DNA of 64,000 nt from Gammaproteobacteria bacterium (GCA_012103475.1 WLWS01000006.1:200518-264517); one strand, 5' to 3'; counted from the stretch's first letter, positions 9,284 to 18,815 are shown. The notes: generated by a model not told the origin, from the letters alone. Numbers and translations: made by a program.

Positions 9284-9308
9284 ATTGAATAATTTGCTTT
9301 TTACTTGA

Positions 9309-10616
9309 ATGAACATGCGTTTACTGATCAGTCTTATTTTGCTTTGTCTTTCCAGCACCATTTGTGCGGAGAGTGTAGAAGTGGAAAATGTGCGCATCTG
9401 GGCGGCACCGGACAGCACGCGTGTTGTTTTCGATGTGAGTCAGGCCGTCAAATATAAGGTCAATCTCCTCGACAACCCTTTTCGTGTTGTCGTCGATCTG
9501 GAAAATACTGCGGCGCCGACTGATTTTGCTCAGCCCGGAGTGGGTGACAAGTTTTTGCAGCGAGTCAGAGGAGCTAGCCGAGAGCAAAGCAATCTGCGTA
9601 TGGTGCTTGATCTGAAAAAATTCTCCCAGATTAAAAGCTTCCAGTTACAACCCAATAAACATTATGGTCACCGTCTGGTAATTGATCTGTTCAATAAGCA
9701 ATTGGATGAACATACAGAACAAAATCTGGAACTGGAAAATCAACCGACCAAAAACAGTCTGCGCGATATTGTTATCGCCGTTGATGCAGGTCATGGTGGA
9801 GAAGATCCCGGTGCGAAAGGCCCGAGTGGTACTTATGAGAAGACCGTGACACTTGCTCTGGCCAAACAGCTGGTAGATTTAATTAATGCCGAACATGGTA
9901 TGAAGGCTGTACTGACCCGGAAAGGCGATTATTTTTTGAGATTACGTAAGCGCATTACCGAAGCAAGAAAGTACAAAGCGGATTTATTTGTCTCCATACA
10001 TGCTGATGCTTTCCGCGATCCCAGAGTTAACGGGTCTTCAGTATATGTGTTGTCTCAACGAGGCGCGAGTAGTGAACACGCCCGATGGCTGGCCGAGCAG
10101 GAAAACGCTTCCGATTTAATTGGCGGTGTATCGCTCGACGATAAAGAAAACGTACTGGTATCGGTTTTACTTGACCTGTCACAGACGGCAAGTCTGGAAG
10201 CTAGCATTGATGTTGCCGATAGAGTACTCGGTGGTTTGAAAAAAGTTGGTAAGGTTCACAAGAAACACGTTGAAGCCGCGGCTTTCGCAGTGCTTAAATC
10301 ACCGGATATTCCATCTATTCTGGTTGAAACCGCTTATATTTCCAATCCCGCCGAAGAAAAGAAATTACGCAGTGAGTCGCAGCGTCGACGCATGGCGATG
10401 GCGATTAAAGATGGTTTGAAAAGTTATTTTTCGGATTACGCGCCGGAAGGTACTTTGCTGGCATCGAGAAAACATATCATAGCCAGGGGCGATACCTTGT
10501 CTCTGATTGCCCAGCAATACCGGGTTAGTCTCAATAGCTTACGCAGCGCAAATCGAATCAAGGGAGACCGAATCAAGGTTGGTCAGGTGCTAACTATCCC
10601 GGCACTGGTAAATTAA
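9309..10616 (+). CDS. amiB: N-acetylmuramoyl-L-alanine amidase, AmiB/AmiC type
   Basis: Periplasmic zinc amidase that removes stem peptides from peptidoglycan during septum splitting. The 435 residues hold a signal peptide (about 1-20), an AMIN domain (about 25-115), the Amidase_3 catalytic domain (about 155-370) with zinc ligands in DAGHGGEDPG and SIHADAF and the catalytic glutamate in LVETAYISNP, and a C-terminal LysM domain (HIIARGDTLSLIAQQY). This domain set and the position between tsaE and mutL fit AmiB. Activation by an EnvC/NlpD-type factor is known for the family. Confidence 0.93.
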   Translation: MNMRLLISLILLCLSSTICAESVEVENVRIWAAPDSTRVVFDVSQAVKYKVNLLDNPFRVVVDLENTAAPTDFAQPGVGDKFLQRVRGASREQSNLRMVLDLKKFSQIKSFQLQPNKHYGHRLVIDLFNKQLDEHTEQNLELENQPTKNSLRDIVIAVDAGHGGEDPGAKGPSGTYEKTVTLALAKQLVDLINAEHGMKAVLTRKGDYFLRLRKRITEARKYKADLFVSIHADAFRDPRVNGSSVYVLSQRGASSEHARWLAEQENASDLIGGVSLDDKENVLVSVLLDLSQTASLEASIDVADRVLGGLKKVGKVHKKHVEAAAFAVLKSPDIPSILVETAYISNPAEEKKLRSESQRRRMAMAIKDGLKSYFSDYAPEGTLLASRKHIIARGDTLSLIAQQYRVSLNSLRSANRIKGDRIKVGQVLTIPALVN

Positions 10617-10721
10617 TTACCCCGTAATAGCTACAGTCACAATCCGTGTTTTCGCAACATGTCGGTCAGGATATTTGAAGTCAATTCGTAAAGCGAATAC
10701 ATAGGCGCTACTCTATAAGGT

Positions 10722-12473
10722 ATGTCGGAAAGCCTGCCATTTCCAAGAATTTGTCAACTAACACCTCAGCTTGCCAATCAAATAGCAGCCGGTGAGGTGA
10801 TTGAACGACCATCCTCTGTCGTGAAAGAACTTCTGGAAAACTCGCTGGATGCTGGTGCCACTCGTATTAAAGTGGAGATTAGTCAGGCCGGGACGGAGCT
10901 TATCAGGGTCAGCGACAATGGACACGGCCTTCACCCTGATGATATGGAATTGGCTTTGCAGCGCCACGCCACGGCCAAGCTTGATAATCAATCTGATCTT
11001 GCCGCAATAAGCAGTCTAGGGTTTCGCGGTGAGGCTTTGCCTAGTATTTCTTCAGTTGCCACTTTCAGTATGACTTCAAGGATCGCAGAGAAGGAGCGGG
11101 GAGTTCGAATCAGTTTCGACCCCCGTAGCGGCGAGTCACAAGTCGAACCAGCCGCCCATCCGGTCGGTACGACTGTCGAGGTCAGCCGGCTATTTGAAAA
11201 TACACCTGCCCGTCGAAAGTTTCTAAGGACTGAGCGTACGGAATTCCTGCATATTCAGGAAATTATGCGTCGACTGGCTCTCAGCCGATTCAATTTTTTT
11301 CTCCAACTTGAACACAACGGAAAACACGTTTTCAGTTGTCATGAAGCTGATAAAAACAACGGGCAGCGTGTCGCCGCGATAATGGGACAGACCTTTTCAG
11401 ACAAAGCCAATGTTGTCGATCAGAGAAGTGAAAATATGCGTCTATGGGGATGGCTGGGCAGCGGTGATTTGGCCAGAAGTAGCACTGACAGGCAATATCT
11501 GTATTTGAATGGCAGAATGATTCAGGACAAGCGCTTAAATCATGCTATTCGAGTTGCCTGTGAAGGTGAAATAAGTGAGGGACGCTTTCCTTCCTATGTA
11601 CTGCACCTGCAACTGGATTACAGTGAGGCTGATGTTAATGTTCATCCTGCCAAGCATGAAGTCAGGTTTCGTCAGGCCAGGGATGTACATGATTTCGTTT
11701 GCGCTGCAGTCAGTCGATCAATGCCTTCTGAGCTGGACTTCTATCCGGTCAATCACAAAAGTTTTTGGCCAGATGATGGCGAGAAAAACATTGCCGATAC
11801 GGGAGAAATTATCTCCTCGAATGCCGAGTTCCATTCTGCCAGTCCGCAAGTCTATGATTATAGTTATTCTCGTAAGATCACACGGTCAGGTACCCCGCAA
11901 AAGTTTTCGTCTACATTGGGTACATTCCGTTTACAGATAAGTAATAGACTTGTATTACTTTCACGGAATTCAGAATTAGTTATGCTCGATCTTGAGCAAG
12001 CCCATCGGTGTATCGCAGAATTTAAATTCTGCCGGATTGTCGAAGGTGAATCTTTAGCTGCACGCCCGTTACTGGTGCCTGTTAGTTTTGAATTAAATCA
12101 GACTCAGTATGCAAGGTTTCCGGATATAGCTGATTTGTTGAGAGAATACTCACTTGAGATCGAACTCTCGGGACCTGCCAGCTGTCGCGTCAGGATGTTG
12201 CCGTATTTGTTGTCAAATGCGAATATTGAAACCTTGCTTTTTGATATTTTTTCGATGGAAACAACGAAACAGTCTGTTTCAAAGCTAAAAAAAGGACTGG
12301 AGGAAGTAATAATTTCCCATTTATCAGATATTCCGCAAGCAGCGATCAACGCAGAGCAGGTACATACCTTAGTACGGCAACTTGGTGACAGTGGCTTGCA
12401 ACTTGAAGACAAACAGAACAAACCCATATGGACGACGCTCAGTGACAAAGAGCTCCTAGATTTGCTCGTATAA
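10722..12473 (+). CDS. mutL: DNA mismatch repair protein MutL
   Basis: MutL links mismatch recognition by MutS to strand incision. The GHKL ATPase half shows ELLENSLDAGA, DNGHGL, GFRGEAL and NTPARRKFL. The C-terminal half lacks the DQHA(x)2E(x)4E endonuclease motif: the equivalent place reads LVMLDLEQAHRC. This resembles E. coli MutL, which relies on MutH for nicking. The protein has 583 residues (615 in E. coli). miaA starts one base after its stop. Confidence 0.94.
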   Translation: MSESLPFPRICQLTPQLANQIAAGEVIERPSSVVKELLENSLDAGATRIKVEISQAGTELIRVSDNGHGLHPDDMELALQRHATAKLDNQSDLAAISSLGFRGEALPSISSVATFSMTSRIAEKERGVRISFDPRSGESQVEPAAHPVGTTVEVSRLFENTPARRKFLRTERTEFLHIQEIMRRLALSRFNFFLQLEHNGKHVFSCHEADKNNGQRVAAIMGQTFSDKANVVDQRSENMRLWGWLGSGDLARSSTDRQYLYLNGRMIQDKRLNHAIRVACEGEISEGRFPSYVLHLQLDYSEADVNVHPAKHEVRFRQARDVHDFVCAAVSRSMPSELDFYPVNHKSFWPDDGEKNIADTGEIISSNAEFHSASPQVYDYSYSRKITRSGTPQKFSSTLGTFRLQISNRLVLLSRNSELVMLDLEQAHRCIAEFKFCRIVEGESLAARPLLVPVSFELNQTQYARFPDIADLLREYSLEIELSGPASCRVRMLPYLLSNANIETLLFDIFSMETTKQSVSKLKKGLEEVIISHLSDIPQAAINAEQVHTLVRQLGDSGLQLEDKQNKPIWTTLSDKELLDLLV

Positions 12474-12474
12474 A

Positions 12475-13434
12475 ATGACAATTGAGTCGACTGGCCTACC
12501 GGTAATATTCCTGATGGGGCCTACTGCCAGTGGCAAAACAAAACTTGCGATTGAACTATGCGGACATCTGCCAGTGGAAATTGTCAGTGTTGATTCGGCT
12601 ATGGTCTATAAAGAGATGGATATAGGTACCGCAAAGCCATCTACGGAAATATTGGCCAGATACCCACATTCTCTGATTAACATTTGTGATCCTTCCGAGA
12701 TCTACTCCGCTGGAGACTTTCGTCAGGATGCACTGAAGGAAATTAATCGAATACAAAGTGAAGGCAAAATACCACTCCTGGTAGGAGGTACAGGGTTGTA
12801 TTTTCGTGCACTTGAACAGGGAATAGCGGATTTACCTTCTGCGAACACTGAAATTCGCTTAGCTTTGCTTGCAGAAGCTGCTCAGATTGGCTGGCGTGGA
12901 ATGCACGATAGATTGATACAGATTGATGCAGAAGCAGCTAAGCGTATTCATCCTAACGATCCACAGCGCATTCAAAGAGCCCTGGAGGTGCACGCTATTA
13001 GTGGCAGGACCATGAGCTCATTTTTTCGCGATTCCAGTTCTAACGCTCTGACCGGCCCCCTTTGCAAAATAATTATTGCGCCAGTCGAGCGTGCGCAACT
13101 ACATGAGCGTATTCGTCTCCGATTCATGCAAATGATGGAATTAGGGCTGCTGGAAGAGGTCATACAATTATACAAGCGCGAGGATCTGTCTGCTGAGCTG
13201 CCGGCAATGAAAACAGTAGGTTACCGTCAAGTCTGGCAATACCTGGACGGCAGCATTAGTAAGGATGAAATGCTCGAAAAAGCTGTTGTTGCAACGCGAC
13301 AATTGGCTAAAAGGCAGCTTACCTGGTTGCGTTCGGAGCAGGATTGTCAGTGGTTTGACTGTTTAGAGGAGGAATTTGAGGTGAAAGTCTTGAAATTTCT
13401 CCTCAATGACCCAATTATAGACGCTACATTGTAA
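12475..13434 (+). CDS. miaA: tRNA dimethylallyltransferase
   Basis: MiaA adds a dimethylallyl group to A37 of tRNAs reading UNN codons. The 319-residue protein has the P-loop MGPTASGKTKLA near residue 14, the SVDSAMVYKEMDIGTAKP substrate region, and LVGGTGLYFRAL. Length is normal. It is coupled to mutL and followed by hfq, the order known from E. coli. Confidence 0.95.
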   Translation: MTIESTGLPVIFLMGPTASGKTKLAIELCGHLPVEIVSVDSAMVYKEMDIGTAKPSTEILARYPHSLINICDPSEIYSAGDFRQDALKEINRIQSEGKIPLLVGGTGLYFRALEQGIADLPSANTEIRLALLAEAAQIGWRGMHDRLIQIDAEAAKRIHPNDPQRIQRALEVHAISGRTMSSFFRDSSSNALTGPLCKIIIAPVERAQLHERIRLRFMQMMELGLLEEVIQLYKREDLSAELPAMKTVGYRQVWQYLDGSISKDEMLEKAVVATRQLAKRQLTWLRSEQDCQWFDCLEEEFEVKVLKFLLNDPIIDATL

Positions 13435-13514
13435 TATAATTGAATCACGGAGGATTTTCCGAGTCATCTACGCATATAGAAGAATTAGAAGATAAAAGAA
13501 TAAGGAGAAGACTT

Positions 13515-13754
13515 ATGAGCAAGGGGCATACATTGCAGGATCCTTTCCTCAATGCATTAAGGAAAGAGAGAGTGCCGGTTTCGATATTTCTGGTTAACGG
13601 GATTAAACTGCAGGGTCAGGTAGAATCTTTTGATCAATTCGTCGTGTTGCTAAAAAATTCGGTCAGCCAGTTAGTCTATAAACATGCCATATCGACCATC
13701 GTTCCGGCACGCAATATTAAAATGCCAAGAACTGATGAAGAAAACAGCGTGTAA
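13515..13754 (+). CDS. hfq: RNA chaperone Hfq
   Basis: Hexameric Sm-like protein that pairs small RNAs with mRNAs. I start it at ATG 13515, giving 79 residues beginning [13 protein letters not shown], because AAGGAG lies at 13502-13507; the frame is open to 13440, but that extra 25-residue extension is not part of the family. The Sm1 ([19 protein letters not shown]) and Sm2 ([13 protein letters not shown]) motifs are intact. The C-terminal tail is short ([14 protein letters not shown]) compared with the 102-residue E. coli protein. Confidence 0.95.
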   Translation: MSKGHTLQDPFLNALRKERVPVSIFLVNGIKLQGQVESFDQFVVLLKNSVSQLVYKHAISTIVPARNIKMPRTDEENSV

Positions 13755-13789
13755 ACACTGAAGTCATTGTTTGTAATCAGGTCAATAAT

Positions 13790-15067
13790 TTGAAAGAGTT
13801 TTCCGAGTCTGGTGAGCGCGCCATTCTTGTCCATATAGATTTCCGTAGTCCCCGCTTCAATGAGGAACTTGATGAGTTTATCGAACTGGTGAGCTCCTCT
13901 GGTTTACATTCCGCTGCAACGGTCACCGGGAGTCGCACAAGCCCTGACGCCCGCTACTTTATCGGCAGTGGCAAAGTTGAAGAAATTCGCCTGCTGGTAG
14001 AGGAAGAATGCGCGGCCATAGTGATTTTTAACCATGAACTCAGCCCCGGACAGGAACGCAATCTGGAACGCGCTTTAAAATGTCGCGTGATAGACAGAAT
14101 AGGTCTTATTCTTGATATATTTGCTCTGCGTGCACAAAGTTACGAAGGGAAATTACAGGTTGAACTGGCACAGCTTCAACATCTGTCAACGCGTCTGGTC
14201 AGGGGCTGGTCTCATCTGGAAAGACAAAAAGGCGGAATAGGCTTAAGAGGTCCTGGTGAAACTCAACTCGAAACTGACAGAAGACTTATTGGTCATCGTA
14301 TCAAATCCATAAATTCCCGCCTGGAAAAAGTAAAAAGTCAGCGGGCGCAGGGACGTCAACTTCGCCGGAGCACGGATACCCCGGTGGTTTCTCTGGTCGG
14401 TTACACTAACGCAGGAAAGTCGACACTTTTCAGTGAGCTGACCGGTGTTGAGGTTTATGCAGCGGATAAATTATTTGCGACCCTTGATACGACCTTAAGG
14501 AAACTGGATCTCGGCTCCGGGTGTCAGGCGATCTTGAGTGATACCGTAGGTTTCATCAGACATATTCCACCGGATCTGATTGAATCCTTTCACGCAACTC
14601 TCGAGGAAATCAGGCAGGCTGACTTGCTGCTTCATGTAATAGATGCCAGCGACGAGCAGAGACACTTACATATGCAACAGGTTAATCAGGTAATAGAGGA
14701 ACTTGGAGCCAGCCATGTACCCCAAATTGAAGTCTACAATAAAATCGACAAAGTAGCGGGTTTGCATTCCCGACAGGAGATGGATGACAGCCATGTGCCC
14801 AGGGTGTGGGTATCAGCGCAGCAGGGAGAGGGCATAGCAGAATTACGCGGGCTGCTGGCGAAACAATTATCTCAGGAAACAGATATACATGATCTTCACA
14901 TTCCGGCAAGTGCAGGCAAGCTGAGGGCGAGCCTCTATGAACACGGTTCGGTGCAGGAAGAAGAAGTGGATGCTGCAGGAGGCTGGATGATGAAGGTCAG
15001 TCTCGAACGTGATTTGTTCCGTAAACTCTGCCACAGACACAAACTGCAGGATTCAATACTAAACTAG
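13790..15067 (+). CDS. hflX: Ribosome-associated GTPase HflX
   Basis: HflX is a ribosome-splitting GTPase induced by heat stress in E. coli. The 425-residue protein has the N-terminal HflX domain (GSGKVEEI, then GGIGLRGPGETQLETDRR) and a GTPase domain with VGYTNAGKSTLF (G1) and DTVGFI (G3). The likely start is TTG at 13790, because the protein there aligns with the E. coli N-terminus (about seven residues before AILVHIDF) and no in-frame ATG is near; the ribosome binding site is weak. Confidence 0.94.
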   Translation: MKEFSESGERAILVHIDFRSPRFNEELDEFIELVSSSGLHSAATVTGSRTSPDARYFIGSGKVEEIRLLVEEECAAIVIFNHELSPGQERNLERALKCRVIDRIGLILDIFALRAQSYEGKLQVELAQLQHLSTRLVRGWSHLERQKGGIGLRGPGETQLETDRRLIGHRIKSINSRLEKVKSQRAQGRQLRRSTDTPVVSLVGYTNAGKSTLFSELTGVEVYAADKLFATLDTTLRKLDLGSGCQAILSDTVGFIRHIPPDLIESFHATLEEIRQADLLLHVIDASDEQRHLHMQQVNQVIEELGASHVPQIEVYNKIDKVAGLHSRQEMDDSHVPRVWVSAQQGEGIAELRGLLAKQLSQETDIHDLHIPASAGKLRASLYEHGSVQEEEVDAAGGWMMKVSLERDLFRKLCHRHKLQDSILN

Positions 15068-15203
15068 GAGTGTAAACGCGTGGCTAGCATGCTGATCGTC
15101 GCTTTCTTGCTTTATGATACTATGCTCAATTGAAGGCACTTCTCAGGCAAGAGCGTAGACATAAGTTACTAATTTTTAAAACATTTAGATGGGAGTAGGT
15201 TGA

Positions 15204-16352
15204 ATGGGCTGGAACGAACCACCAGATGGTAATAAGGGCAAAGATCCCTGGGGCAATCGAGGTAATGGTGAAGGCCCGCCCGATCTGGATGAAATTGTTC
15301 GCAAAATGCAACGCGGTTTCGGTGGTTTGTTTGGAAATAAACCGGGAGGCGTAGGCGGCGGAAATGAATTACCCACGAGCTGGATTATTATCGGGCTTTT
15401 ATTGCTCATACTCTGGCTAAGCTATGACATGTTCCATGCTATTGATGAGCAGGAGCGTGGGGTCGTGTTGAGGTTTGGTGAGTATGTGACGACTTTGCAG
15501 CCAGGACTCAATATTCGAATGCCACGTCCGATTGAGAATGTCATCAGAATTAATGTTGGTCAGGTACGCACGCTAACTCATAAAGCGTCAATGTTGACTC
15601 AGGATGAAAATATTGTTGATGTCGAAGTAGCTGTCCAGTGGCAAATTAGCGATCCTGCGAATTTTATCTTTAATGTCAATGGACCTACTGCCACTTTGAG
15701 GCAGGCTACTGAAAGTGCAGTGAGACGGGTAATTGGTAAAAACAAACTGGATTTTGTTCTGACTGAAGGTCGTGGACAGATTACTCAGGATCAACAAGTG
15801 GTCATGCAGTCAATTCTTGACTCCTACGCTGCAGGTATTCTCGTTGTGACTGTCGAAATGCAACCAGCCAAACCGCCAGAGCAGGTCAAGGCGGCCTTTG
15901 ATGATGCGATCAAGGCACGGGAGGATGAGCAGCGTTTGGTTAATGAAGCTGAAGCCTACAGCAATGACGTAATCCCGAAAGCAAGAGGTGCAGCTGCGCG
16001 CTTGCGGGAAGAATCCAATGCCTATAAATCCAAAGTGATTGCCAAAGCAGAAGGTGAGGCATCACGCTTTGTACAATTATTGACCGAATATGAGAGAGCC
16101 CCGGCAATTACGCGCGAACGCCTTTATCTTGATTCTATTGAAGCGGTATTGTCAGGAACAACTAAAATCATGATCGATGCTGATGGCTCAAACAGCCTGA
16201 TGTACCTCCCGATTGATCAGCTTTTGAAGAACAAGTCGAACTCCACTATGAACGATATTATCCCAAGAGAATTCAAACCGGATAATCCAAATGCGGAGTC
16301 ATTGCAGAATATTCGGGATCGGGTTAACAGTCGAGTTCGGGAGATTAGATAA
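15204..16352 (+). CDS. hflK: FtsH protease modulator HflK
   Basis: HflK and HflC form a large SPFH/prohibitin-type cage around FtsH in the inner membrane. This 382-residue protein has a glycine-rich cytoplasmic N-terminus (about 1-65), one transmembrane helix (about 66-85, WIIIGLLLLILWLSYDMF), and a periplasmic band-7 domain with a long helical region rich in Ala, Glu and Arg. A strong ribosome binding site (GGAGTAGG) precedes ATG 15204. It ends two bases before hflC. Confidence 0.95.
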   Translation: MGWNEPPDGNKGKDPWGNRGNGEGPPDLDEIVRKMQRGFGGLFGNKPGGVGGGNELPTSWIIIGLLLLILWLSYDMFHAIDEQERGVVLRFGEYVTTLQPGLNIRMPRPIENVIRINVGQVRTLTHKASMLTQDENIVDVEVAVQWQISDPANFIFNVNGPTATLRQATESAVRRVIGKNKLDFVLTEGRGQITQDQQVVMQSILDSYAAGILVVTVEMQPAKPPEQVKAAFDDAIKAREDEQRLVNEAEAYSNDVIPKARGAAARLREESNAYKSKVIAKAEGEASRFVQLLTEYERAPAITRERLYLDSIEAVLSGTTKIMIDADGSNSLMYLPIDQLLKNKSNSTMNDIIPREFKPDNPNAESLQNIRDRVNSRVREIR

Positions 16353-16354
16353 TT

Positions 16355-17218
16355 ATGTATGCAAAAATAATCGTCACTCTTCTGGTGGCAGTCTTGTTGG
16401 GTTCTCTTTCAGTTTTTAAAGTTGAGCAGTGGGAACAGGCTATTGTGTTCAGGTTTAAAGAAGTGCATAGGACTGACAATAAGCCCGGTTTACACTTTAT
16501 GGTTCCTCTGGTGGATACCGCGCAAAAGTTTTCCACGCAACTTTTGAATGTTGATCAGGACCCTCAGCGATTTATTACCGTAGAGAAAAAGGATGTTATT
16601 GTAGATTACTACGCAAAGTGGAAAATTACTGACGTCAAGAAATTTTATACGGCAACACGAGGCGGTGATTTTAACTATGCAAACACTCTGCTGGGTCAAC
16701 GTATAAATACAGCTTTACGTGATGAATTTGGTAAGCGAACTGTACAGGAAGTTGTCGCCAGTGAACGTGGTGAAATATACGACATCGTTAAACCTGAAAC
16801 ATCCCAGTTCCCTGAAGAACTGGGCATTACGATTAAAGACGTTCAAACCAAACGTATTGACTTACCTGAAGAGGTGAGTAGTTCCGTCTATGATCGAATG
16901 CGTGCAGAACGTTTAAGAGTCGCCAAGGATTTTCGTGCGCGAGGTGAAGAGGCAGCGGAAAGAATCGAAGCGAAAGCAGATCGTGATCGGGAAGTGATAC
17001 TTGCTGAAGCCTATCGTGATGCTGAAACCATCCGTGGTGAAGGAGATGCTCAGGCGACAGAAATATATGCTGCCGCTTTTGGTCGTAATGAAGAGTTTTA
17101 TTCTATGTACAGAAGCCTGAATGCTTACAAGAATGTTTTTGGCAAAGGTAGCGACATCCTGCTGTTGAAGCCTGAATCAGAATTTTTCAAGTATTTTAAT
17201 AATTCAAAGAAAAAATAA
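16355..17218 (+). CDS. hflC: FtsH protease modulator HflC
   Basis: Partner of HflK in the FtsH regulatory complex. The 287-residue protein starts with a membrane anchor (about 4-21) and continues as a band-7 domain with the family segments EQWEQAIVFRFKE and GLHFMVPL. The C-terminal half is a long charged helix with repeated RAEA/EAKAD-type sequence. It is the last gene before a strong terminator at 17238-17264. Confidence 0.95.
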   Translation: MYAKIIVTLLVAVLLGSLSVFKVEQWEQAIVFRFKEVHRTDNKPGLHFMVPLVDTAQKFSTQLLNVDQDPQRFITVEKKDVIVDYYAKWKITDVKKFYTATRGGDFNYANTLLGQRINTALRDEFGKRTVQEVVASERGEIYDIVKPETSQFPEELGITIKDVQTKRIDLPEEVSSSVYDRMRAERLRVAKDFRARGEEAAERIEAKADRDREVILAEAYRDAETIRGEGDAQATEIYAAAFGRNEEFYSMYRSLNAYKNVFGKGSDILLLKPESEFFKYFNNSKKK

Positions 17219-17237
17219 TTTTTTGTATTGATTGTTT

Positions 17238-17264
17238 AAAACGCCGGGCATCGCTCGGCGTTTT
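17238..17264 (+). terminator. Rho-independent terminator after hflC
   Basis: AAAACGCCG at 17238-17246 pairs with CGGCGTTTT at 17256-17264, extended inward by two more pairs around a short loop, giving a GC-rich stem that ends in a T run. It lies 20 bases after the hflC stop and should end the amiB-to-hflC transcript. Confidence 0.85.
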
Positions 17265-17266
17265 AC

Positions 17267-17360
17267 GTACATGGATGTACGTATGTCGCGAACGCAGGAC
17301 GCGCAAGAGCGACGATGTACATGGATGTACGTATGTCGCGAACGCAGGATGCGCAAGAGC
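17267..17360 (+). repeat. Two tandem copies of a 44-bp structured repeat
   Basis: A 44-bp unit at 17267-17310 recurs at 17317-17360, differing at one base (C to T at position 34), with a 6-bp spacer. Each unit contains GTACATGGATGTAC, a 6-bp inverted repeat around GG, followed by GTCGC that pairs with GCGAC at or just past the unit end. So each copy could fold as two hairpins. Open frames crossing it (such as 17275-17460) are low-complexity reading of the repeat, not genes. It looks like a dispersed extragenic repeat, but I see no other copy in this window. Confidence 0.85.
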
Positions 17361-17405
17361 CGCGACCTATAACAAGATTAATAAAACAGGTGGAATTCAA
17401 ATTAA

Positions 17406-17591
17406 ATGTGGAGTGACTTACTGGCGGCCCTGGCTCTGGTTCTTGTCATTGAAGGCATAATGCCTTTCGTGAACCCTGACGGGCTGCGAAAAATGTTTGC
17501 CATGGCCCTTCAGCTTGATGATTCAACCTTACGCTTTCTCGGTTTGAGCAGTATGATTGCCGGGCTGGTTTTACTTTATATTGTTAAATAA
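17406..17591 (+). CDS. DUF2065 family small membrane protein (YjeT-like)
   Basis: A 61-residue protein made of two hydrophobic helices around a short polar turn (NPDGLRKMF). This matches the DUF2065 family, whose E. coli member YjeT is encoded between hflC and purA, as here. Function is unknown. The stop is two bases before the hisZ ATG, so the two are co-transcribed. Confidence 0.88.
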   Translation: MWSDLLAALALVLVIEGIMPFVNPDGLRKMFAMALQLDDSTLRFLGLSSMIAGLVLLYIVK

Positions 17592-17593
17592 TT

Positions 17594-18781
17594 ATGAGCA
17601 AAATTAATCGCTGGTTGTTACCAGAAGGTATCGAGGAAGTCCACCCACCTCAGGCGGCGGACGTGGAGAGGCTATGCCGGGAAATTCTCGACTTGTTTGA
17701 GTCCTGGGGATATCAACTGGTTATGCCGCCTTTGATCGAGTATCTGGATTCATTACTTACTGGCACAGGTGAAGATCTCGATTTACAAACTTTCAAGATT
17801 ACCGATCAGCTCAGTGGCCGTACTATGGGCATCCGTGCCGATATGACACCACAGGTTGCACGGATAGATGCACATGTCCTCAAAAGCGAGTTTCCGACAA
17901 GATTGTGTTACCGCGGTACTGTAATCCATACCCGACCGAGCGGGCATGGTGGTACACGTGCGCCCTTGCAGTTAGGCGCGGAATTACATGGTCATGCGGG
18001 AGTGCAGAGTGACGCCGAAATTCTGTGTCTGATGCTGAAAACCCTGAAGAAAGCCAGAATCCTGAATATTCACGTAGATCTTGGCCATGTTGGGATATAC
18101 AGAGGTTTGACTGCCGGACTTGGTCTGGATGGGGAACAGGAATCCTTACTGTTTAATGCACTGCAAAGAAAAGACTGTTCGGAATTAGAAGAGATGTTTG
18201 GTAAATGGTCTTTGCCCACTCAATCTACCGATATGTTGCTAAGTCTTATTGAATTGAATGGTGACAACGAGGTACTGGGGAAAGCCAGAAATGCTTTGGC
18301 TAATGCGGGCGAAGACGTTCTTAAGTGTCTGGACGAACTTGAGAAAATCAGTTCTCTGGCAAAAGCTCAGCTAAAAGATGCGCCTTTGTATTTCGATCTG
18401 GCAGAATTACGCGGATACAATTATTACACCGGATTCACTTTTACAGCTTATGTTCCTTCACAAGGTCAGGGTATCGCTTTCGGCGGGAGATATGATGATG
18501 TCGGCAAGGCCTTTGGACGGGCCAGGCCAGCAACCGGCTTTAGTACTGATGTAAAGAACCTATATTCTCTTGTTGCTCAACAGGCGACGATAAAATCCGG
18601 TATTTACGCTCCTTATTCTGATGTTCCGGGACTGCATGAAATCATAGAGAGCCTGCGAGAGCAGGGAGAAATAGTTATTAATGCCTTGCCCGGGCAAAAA
18701 GGAATTGCAGAGGATATGGGCTGCGATAGACAATTGGAAATCAAGGATGGACAGTGGAGTGTAGTTAAAATTCACTCTTAA
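17594..18781 (+). CDS. hisZ: ATP phosphoribosyltransferase regulatory subunit HisZ
   Basis: HisZ is a catalytically inactive histidyl-tRNA synthetase relative that binds the short HisG and makes it sensitive to histidine. The 395-residue protein has the class II synthetase core: a motif 2-like region with RADMTPQVARI, and ELRGYNYYTGFTF followed by GGRYDDVGKAFG. It lacks the C-terminal anticodon-binding domain. Presence of hisZ implies a short-form HisG elsewhere. It is placed between the DUF2065 gene and purA. Confidence 0.94.
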   Translation: MSKINRWLLPEGIEEVHPPQAADVERLCREILDLFESWGYQLVMPPLIEYLDSLLTGTGEDLDLQTFKITDQLSGRTMGIRADMTPQVARIDAHVLKSEFPTRLCYRGTVIHTRPSGHGGTRAPLQLGAELHGHAGVQSDAEILCLMLKTLKKARILNIHVDLGHVGIYRGLTAGLGLDGEQESLLFNALQRKDCSELEEMFGKWSLPTQSTDMLLSLIELNGDNEVLGKARNALANAGEDVLKCLDELEKISSLAKAQLKDAPLYFDLAELRGYNYYTGFTFTAYVPSQGQGIAFGGRYDDVGKAFGRARPATGFSTDVKNLYSLVAQQATIKSGIYAPYSDVPGLHEIIESLREQGEIVINALPGQKGIAEDMGCDRQLEIKDGQWSVVKIHS

Positions 18782-18815
18782 ACAGATTCGAATAATAATC
18801 AGGCGATAAGTATAA

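Noticed and set aside
13440..13514. N-terminal extension of Hfq
   Set aside because: Hfq starts [10 protein letters not shown], and a strong AAGGAG site lies directly before ATG 13515, inside the supposed extension.
17267..17360. CRISPR array
   Set aside because: Only two copies with a 6-bp spacer and internal hairpins; no cas genes nearby.
17275..17460. 61-codon frame across the tandem repeat
   Set aside because: Its first two thirds is the repeat translated; no family resemblance, and it overlaps the true DUF2065 start.
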